Assembly: GCF_003383095.1 (NCBI RefSeq)
Contig: NZ_PSYW01000003.1
Coordinates: 62,001-126,000 of the forward strand
DNA length: 64,000 bases
Direction of reading: 5' to 3'
From: Haloferax sp. Atlit-12N
GTDB lineage: Archaea; Halobacteriota; Halobacteria; Halobacteriales; Haloferacaceae
Part shown: positions 60,926 through 64,000 of the stretch, piece after piece
Numbering within the stretch: the first letter of the stretch is position 1
How the letters are laid out: the number at the start of each line of letters is the position of its first letter
The notes under the pieces: generated by a model
Seen by the model: only the letters and a program-made list of their open reading frames with translations
The model's database searches: none
What the model was told of the DNA's origin: nothing
Position numbers and translations under genes: made by a program

Positions 60926-62145
60926 CCGACACCGGCAAGCGACCGACTCGGCGACGGTTCTTGGCGAGTCTCGGAAGCGCCGCCGCCGTTGGCGTGGCGG
61001 GCTGTCTCGGAACGCGGTCGGAGCACAACCCGACGAACGGGGAGTGCCCCGAGTACGACCCCGTCGAACCGGCGACGACAGACTGGCGCGGGGTGATGGG
61101 CCCGGCGACGAACACCGGGGCCGTCGCGGCCGAGGCGGTCCCCGAGGGCGACCTCACCGTCGACTGGACGGCCCCCGTCGAGACCTACGTGGGCCACCAC
61201 GTTCCGGTCGTCGCCGATGGCACCGTCTACGTCCACGACATGGACGACGAACTCTCCGCGGTCGACGCCGCGACCGGCGAGCGGGTGTGGACCAGACCGC
61301 TCACCGACCCCGAACCCGCGCCCGCAGTCGGCGGCGGGACGCTCGTCGTCGTGACCAACGCGGAGACCCACGCGTTCGACGCGGCGACGGGAGACCGGCG
61401 CTGGAAGCGAGAAGACCTCGACGGCGACATCTTCGGCGCGAGTCCCATCGTCGCGGGCGACACCGTCTACGTCCAGTCGGGCGTGGCGACCCACGCGTTG
61501 GCGCGCTCAACCGGCGAGACCCGCTGGCGGGCCGCGACCGGGTTCCCCTCCGACTCGACGCCCGCGGTGGCCGGCGACACCGTCTACGCCGCCGGCGACG
61601 ACACCTACGTCCGGGCGCTGGCCGCGGCCGACGGGACGGAGCGCTGGCGCGCGAAGACGAGCTCCCGAATCGCGTGTAACGTCTCGGTGGTCGAGGGTAC
61701 CGTCCTCGTCGGGACCGGGGCCGGAAGCGTGCTCGGATTCGATGCCGAGACCGGCGAGGAGCGCTGGCGCTACCGGCTCGAACCGAGGAAGACGAGGGAC
61801 GAACGCCGACCGAGGCAACCCGAGACCATCGCGACCGACGGCAGTCGAGTGTACGTCGCGACCGACGACCGACTGGTCACGCTCGCGCTGGCGGACGGGA
61901 CCCGCTGTTGGGACAACCGGAGCTACGCCGGGGGCTACGCGAGCGGCATCGCCGTCGGCGCGGGGAAGGTGTTCGTCCCGACGCACGACGACGGAGGCGG
62001 CTCGATGACCGTCCTCGACGCCCCGACCGGGAATACGCAACAGGAACTAATCGGAGGCAAACGCCAACGCTTCGACATCGGCCCGAGCGTCGCCGGGGGC
62101 GGCGTCTACTTCGCCGGCCGGAGCGCCATCGTTCGGCTGAGTTAG
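60922..62145 (+). CDS. PQQ-type beta-propeller Tat lipoprotein
   Basis: 407 residues. Tat motif TRRRFLASLGSAAAVGVAGC, then regular blades (VDAATGERVW, FDAATGDRRW, LARSTGETRW, LAAADGTERW, FDAETGEERW), the clearest BamB-like repeats of the group. The ATG overlaps the stop of the preceding gene. A very long upstream frame extension crosses the other propeller gene and is not used. Confidence 0.85.
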   Translation: MTDTGKRPTRRRFLASLGSAAAVGVAGCLGTRSEHNPTNGECPEYDPVEPATTDWRGVMGPATNTGAVAAEAVPEGDLTVDWTAPVETYVGHHVPVVADGTVYVHDMDDELSAVDAATGERVWTRPLTDPEPAPAVGGGTLVVVTNAETHAFDAATGDRRWKREDLDGDIFGASPIVAGDTVYVQSGVATHALARSTGETRWRAATGFPSDSTPAVAGDTVYAAGDDTYVRALAAADGTERWRAKTSSRIACNVSVVEGTVLVGTGAGSVLGFDAETGEERWRYRLEPRKTRDERRPRQPETIATDGSRVYVATDDRLVTLALADGTRCWDNRSYAGGYASGIAVGAGKVFVPTHDDGGGSMTVLDAPTGNTQQELIGGKRQRFDIGPSVAGGGVYFAGRSAIVRLS

Positions 62146-62216
62146 GGCGTTCGTCGTCGGGGTCGGTGAGGACGAGACTCCCGCCCTGTGCCCGAACCAG
62201 TCACGCGTGAGTTAGA

Positions 62217-62242
62217 TGATTACAGGGGTACACGTGTAATCA
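62217..62242. promoter_or_regulatory. Nested palindrome TGATTACA-N10-TGTAATCA
   Basis: Perfect 8-base arms with a 10-base spacer; inside it is a second palindrome TACACGTGTA (62229-62238). It lies about 120 bases before the DUF7847 gene. Could be a regulator site or a transcript hairpin. Confidence 0.4.
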
Positions 62243-62362
62243 CGATTTCGGGGAGATAGCCCGTCTCGTGCCCGCCTACACTCAGTTTTCGTGCCGGTGA
62301 GCGGACGGGTGAGAAGACCTGTCAACCAAACTTTCTTTGCTCGATGTGGAGACGTGACCAGT

Positions 62363-63229
62363 ATGGCAGCCCTCCAAGCCATCGGCACAGCCGCCGGCTC
62401 TCTCAGGCGGAACCCGATACTGTTCGTCGTCGCCGCAGCGTTCAGCCTCGTCCAACTCCCGTCGATGTTCGCGCAGGCGGTCAGCCCGGTCATCGGAAGC
62501 ATCATCTCGCTGGGGTTCAGCGGCCTCACCGTGTTCGTCGTCCCGTTCTTCCTCGGCGGCGTCCTCGGCATGGCCAACGAGGCCATCGACGGTCGAACCT
62601 CGCTCGGCACGCTCGTCAGCGAGGGGAAGTCGAACTACGTCTCGCTGCTCGCGGTCTACTTCGGCCTCCTTGCCGTCAACCTCGTGTTGGCGTTCGTCGG
62701 CGTCTTCGCGACGCTGTTCTTGGGCCTCCTCGTCATCGGCAGTAGCACCCAGCCGGGGACCGCCACGCTCGCGGTTCTGGGCATCATCGTCCTCGCCGTG
62801 ACCCTCACCTACCTCGCCGTGGTGTTCGTCTCGCAGTTCTTCGGCCACGCCATCGTCATCGACGACCTCGGCGCGGTCGACGGCATCAAGCGCAGCATCT
62901 CATGCGTCAGGAACAACCTCGTGTCGGTGTTCGGTTACTCCATCATCGTCGGCCTCGGCGGCCTTCTGGCCGGCATGGTCGGCGGCGTGGCCTCACTCCT
63001 TCTCACCCCGTCGCTCCAGCATCAGGGGGCGGCGGTGGCCGGGTCGGGAACCGGCGCGACCGCCGCGTCGGCGTTTTCGAGTCTCCCGGCGGTCGGCGTC
63101 GTCGGCATGGTCGCCATCGCGGTCGGACTCGTGCTCGTCAGCGGTCTCGTCGGTGGTTTCTTCGCCGCCTACTCGACCGCATTCTACCGGTCGATTCGAC
63201 CGGCGAACTCCGAGGGAGTAAGCGCCTGA
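62363..63229 (+). CDS. Multi-pass membrane protein (DUF7847-like)
   Basis: 288 residues with about six hydrophobic segments. The start AIGTAAGSLRRNPILFVVAAAFSLVQLP, the FFLGGVLGMANEAIDGRTSLGTLVSEGKSNYVSLL stretch and VSQFFGHAIVIDDLGAVDGIKRSI recall the haloarchaeal DUF7847 family of glycerophosphoryl-like membrane proteins. The ATG at 62363 fits the first helix better than the earlier in-frame start. The next gene is an ABC-2 type ATPase; a functional link is possible but the usual permease is not yet visible. Confidence 0.7.
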   Translation: MAALQAIGTAAGSLRRNPILFVVAAAFSLVQLPSMFAQAVSPVIGSIISLGFSGLTVFVVPFFLGGVLGMANEAIDGRTSLGTLVSEGKSNYVSLLAVYFGLLAVNLVLAFVGVFATLFLGLLVIGSSTQPGTATLAVLGIIVLAVTLTYLAVVFVSQFFGHAIVIDDLGAVDGIKRSISCVRNNLVSVFGYSIIVGLGGLLAGMVGGVASLLLTPSLQHQGAAVAGSGTGATAASAFSSLPAVGVVGMVAIAVGLVLVSGLVGGFFAAYSTAFYRSIRPANSEGVSA

Positions 63230-63315
63230 CGCCGCCGCGAACCACCGCCATTTCTGTCGGTCGTGTATCAATTCGCAACCGTTAGGCGTCCGGGGGGCGA
63301 AACGCGGGCCGTCCC

Positions 63316-64000
63316 ATGCCCTCCACCAACGCGGACGTCGCCATCGAAGCGACTGACCTCAGGAAGTCCTACGGTTCCGAGGTCGCGCTCGACGACGTCT
63401 CGCTGTCGATTCCGAGCGGAACGGTGTACGGATTCCTCGGGCCGAACGGCGCGGGGAAGACGACGACGATGCGCATCCTGACGGGGCTCTCACAGCCCAC
63501 CTCGGGGTCGGTCCGTATCTGTGGACTCGACGTGAGCGACCGTAGGAAACTCGCGCCGCACGTCGGCTACCTCCCGGAGACGCCGCCGCTGTACGACGAG
63601 TTCAGCGCCCGCGAGCAGCTCGACTACGTCGCCGACCTGCGCGACATCCCGTCGGAGACCGCCGAGGCACGCATCGACGACCTGCTCGACCAGTTCGGTC
63701 TCGTCGGCGACGCGAACAAGCGCATCGGCACGTACTCGAAGGGGATGAAACAGAAGACCGCGTTCATCCAGAGCGTGCTCCACGAACCGGACGTGCTGTT
63801 TCTCGACGAGCCGACCTCCGGACTCGACCCCCGCGCGGCGAGACAGATTCGGACCTCCATCGGCGACGTAGCCGACTCGGGGGCGACGGTCTTCCTCTCG
63901 ACGCACATCCTCCCCGTAGTCGAGGCCGTCGCCGACGAGGTCGGCGTCCTGTTCGACGGTCGCGTCGTCGCCGAGGGGACGCCCGACGAGGTGAAATCGC
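63316..64000 (+). CDS. ABC-2 type transporter ATPase, 3' partial
   Basis: 228 codons to the window edge. Walker A GPNGAGKTTTMRIL, Q-loop region VGYLPETPPLYDEFS, signature YSKGMKQKTAFIQSVL (a variant of the usual SGGQ), Walker B VLFLDEPTSGLDP and switch STHILPVVEAVADEVGVL. This class exports lipids, drugs or polysaccharides with a membrane partner normally encoded next, which would lie beyond the window. Confidence 0.9.
   Translation, partial: MPSTNADVAIEATDLRKSYGSEVALDDVSLSIPSGTVYGFLGPNGAGKTTTMRILTGLSQPTSGSVRICGLDVSDRRKLAPHVGYLPETPPLYDEFSAREQLDYVADLRDIPSETAEARIDDLLDQFGLVGDANKRIGTYSKGMKQKTAFIQSVLHEPDVLFLDEPTSGLDPRAARQIRTSIGDVADSGATVFLSTHILPVVEAVADEVGVLFDGRVVAEGTPDEVKS

Noticed and set aside
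1-64000. CRISPR arrays, tRNA or rRNA genes, replication origin
   Set aside because: Looked for evenly spaced repeats, cloverleaf-like cores and orc/cdc6 genes; none was seen by reading, though a covariance search was not possible.

Overview
The window looks like chromosome or megaplasmid sequence from a halophilic archaeon, most likely Haloferax or a close relative. The coding DNA is very GC-rich and the proteins are acidic. Exported proteins carry Tat (RR) lipoprotein signals, many genes have a TATA-like box 25-33 nt before an ATG (leaderless transcripts), and several families are typical of haloarchaea (RdfA, archaeal SMC-related protein, TrmB, DUF7511, DUF7847). No rRNA, tRNA, CRISPR array or intact insertion sequence was seen.

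Layout. 1-5002: the end of an ECF transporter T component, a membrane histidine kinase, and an rdfA + archaea-specific SMC-related (sph3-like) pair separated by an intergenic region with two near-identical palindromes. 5003-12591: an IclR regulator with repeated palindromic sites, mannonate dehydratase, a three-gene TRAP transporter, a short-chain dehydrogenase and a zinc alcohol/polyol dehydrogenase. 13062-16229: a large cell-surface beta-helix protein. 16509-20590: an intracellular GH43 glycosidase, KDG kinase and KDPG aldolase. Together with mannonate dehydratase these form a sugar-acid route through KDG and KDPG to pyruvate and glyceraldehyde 3-phosphate. 20792-30888: a second sugar-related island with RidA, SDR, an enolase-superfamily dehydratase, an unrecognised TIM-barrel-like protein, an ABC sugar importer (one permease frameshifted), a creatininase-family hydrolase and another IclR regulator.

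31354-42524: cofactor and metal genes: MobA, an Mrp ATPase with extra domains, CobW GTPase, HEAT proteins, a 50-residue double zinc finger, a flavoprotein, two NikR-type regulators and a NitT/TauT-type ABC importer. This part shows decay: a flavoprotein-HEAT chimera, a frameshifted HEAT protein and a truncated CbiM/NikM start that keeps its promoter. Several of its genes share TTAACAAC/TTAATAAC-like words just before the start codon.

42723-47481: two lipoproteins, a response-regulator/PAS/histidine-kinase hybrid and a UlaG-like metallo-hydrolase. 47853-55860: a maltodextrin-type island with a TrmB regulator, GH15 glucoamylase and a divergent ABC importer. 55942-62145: a HEAT/zinc-ribbon protein and four adjacent Tat lipoproteins with PQQ-type beta-propellers, arranged as two divergent pairs. 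62363-64000: a DUF7847 membrane protein and the start of an ABC-2 type ATPase.

All calls come from reading the sequence and remembered family motifs. No database search was run, and substrate assignments are inferences.
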